64,000 nt of DNA from contig NZ_CP071246.1 of the NCBI RefSeq assembly GCF_021496665.1, positions 1,364,001 to 1,428,000 of the forward strand, written 5' to 3'. The DNA comes from Corynebacterium sp. CNCTC7651. GTDB lineage: Bacteria > Actinomycetota > Actinomycetes > Mycobacteriales > Mycobacteriaceae. This document shows, piece after piece, positions 63,583 through 64,000 of the stretch (the stretch's first letter is position 1; each line of letters starts with the position of its first letter). The notes under the pieces are model-generated. The model was given only the letters and a program-made list of their open reading frames with translations. It had not been told where the DNA came from and did no database searches. A program made the translations under genes and the position numbers.

Positions 63583-64000
63583 TTACACCTCCATCAATTC
63601 AGCTTCCTTCTTCTGCACCAGCTCATCAATCTGGGCGACGTAGCCCTGGGTGGTCTTGTCCAGCGCCTTCTCTGCGGTCTGGACCTCGTCCTCACCAGCG
63701 TCGCCGTCTTTCTGGATCTTCTTCAGTGCTTCCATGCCCTGGCGACGCACGTTGCGGATGGCGATCTTGCCGTCCTCGCCCTTCTGCTTCGCCTGCTTCA
63801 CCAGGTCACGGCGGCGCTCCTCAGTCAGCTGGGGGATGGTCACGCGGATCACCTGGCCGTCATCCGTCGGGTTCACACCCAAGTCCGAGTTGCGGATCGC
63901 GTCCTCGATCTCGCGCATCGTGGACTGGTCGAACGGCTTGATCAGCAGCATGCGCGGCTCCGGCACAGAGATGGTGGCCATCTGGTTGATCGGAGTCGGG
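63583..64000 (-). CDS. frr: Ribosome recycling factor, 5' end outside window
   Basis: The visible 139 C-terminal residues of this roughly 185-residue factor include [24 protein letters not shown] and [35 protein letters not shown], which are diagnostic. With EF-G it splits post-termination ribosomes. The Met at 63981 is internal, not the start, because the reading frame continues to the window edge with conserved residues (PTPINQ). Confidence 0.96.
   Translation of the reverse strand, partial: PTPINQMATISVPEPRMLLIKPFDQSTMREIEDAIRNSDLGVNPTDDGQVIRVTIPQLTEERRRDLVKQAKQKGEDGKIAIRNVRRQGMEALKKIQKDGDAGEDEVQTAEKALDKTTQGYVAQIDELVQKKEAELMEV

Overview
The window is a stretch of core chromosome from a high-GC actinobacterium, most likely a Corynebacterium. 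The evidence is the actinobacterial proteins (ClgR next to PspA, mycothione reductase, an FtsK with a long disordered linker, a GPKP-rich IF-2, DUF2631 and DUF4439 proteins) and a gene order that, as I remember it, follows the C. glutamicum pspA-clgR-cinA-pgsA ... ftsK ... rnj-dapA-thyX-dapB ... pnp-rpsO ... truB ... infB-nusA-rimP ... proS ... map-pbp-ispG-rip-dxr ... rlmN-cdsA-frr block. Calls rest on reading the sequence and remembered family features; no database search was run. I see no tRNA, rRNA, CRISPR, prophage or insertion sequence.

Layout. 1-2200: envelope-stress and lipid genes (pspA, clgR, cinA, pgsA). 2200-7750: YciI protein, a TerC transporter behind a yybP-ykoY-type manganese riboswitch, a DJ-1/PfpI protein and ftsK. 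7800-9400: a TIGR03085 protein and two tandem paralogous exported proteins. 9500-14150: rnj, dapA, thyX, dapB. 14200-16400: lipoprotein, small membrane protein, MpaB-type oxygenase. 16400-20100: accessory-looking module of a cupin, a three-cysteine winged-helix regulator and two related polytopic membrane proteins. 20150-25000: pnp, rpsO, nucleoside hydrolase, ribF. 25000-35450: truB, phosphopantetheinyl transferase and hydrolase, MATE exporter, nrnA, rbfA, infB, ylxR, nusA, rimP. 35475-41430: lipoprotein, proS, yaaA, DUF1648 protein, nuclease, sirtuin. 41430-45490: YefM-YoeB toxin-antitoxin and a two-component system divergent from an ABC transporter. 45490-52600: methyltransferase, cobA, a short SelO, mqo, hydrolase, mtr. 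52700-53770: a second pair of exported paralogs. 53790-64000: map, lipoprotein PBP, ispG, rip1, dxr, rlmN, cdsA and the end of frr.

The most unusual signal is not a gene. The 11-mer GCTTATCGACG occurs nine times exactly, in both orientations, inside genes and between them, where composition predicts far fewer than one copy. A T-variant (GCTTTTCGACG) adds five more. Two intergenic copies extend to an identical 21-bp sequence. This is the pattern of a DNA uptake sequence or other genome-wide protein-binding oligomer. Other structured DNA includes the Mn riboswitch with a visible Shine-Dalgarno-sequestering alternative stem, two copies of a perfect intergenic palindrome at 36.3-36.5 kb, a 17-bp-arm inverted repeat at 39.1-39.2 kb, an 18-bp palindromic operator candidate at 43.8 kb, and about ten start codons lying 7-8 nt after a TANNNT element, which suggests leaderless transcripts.
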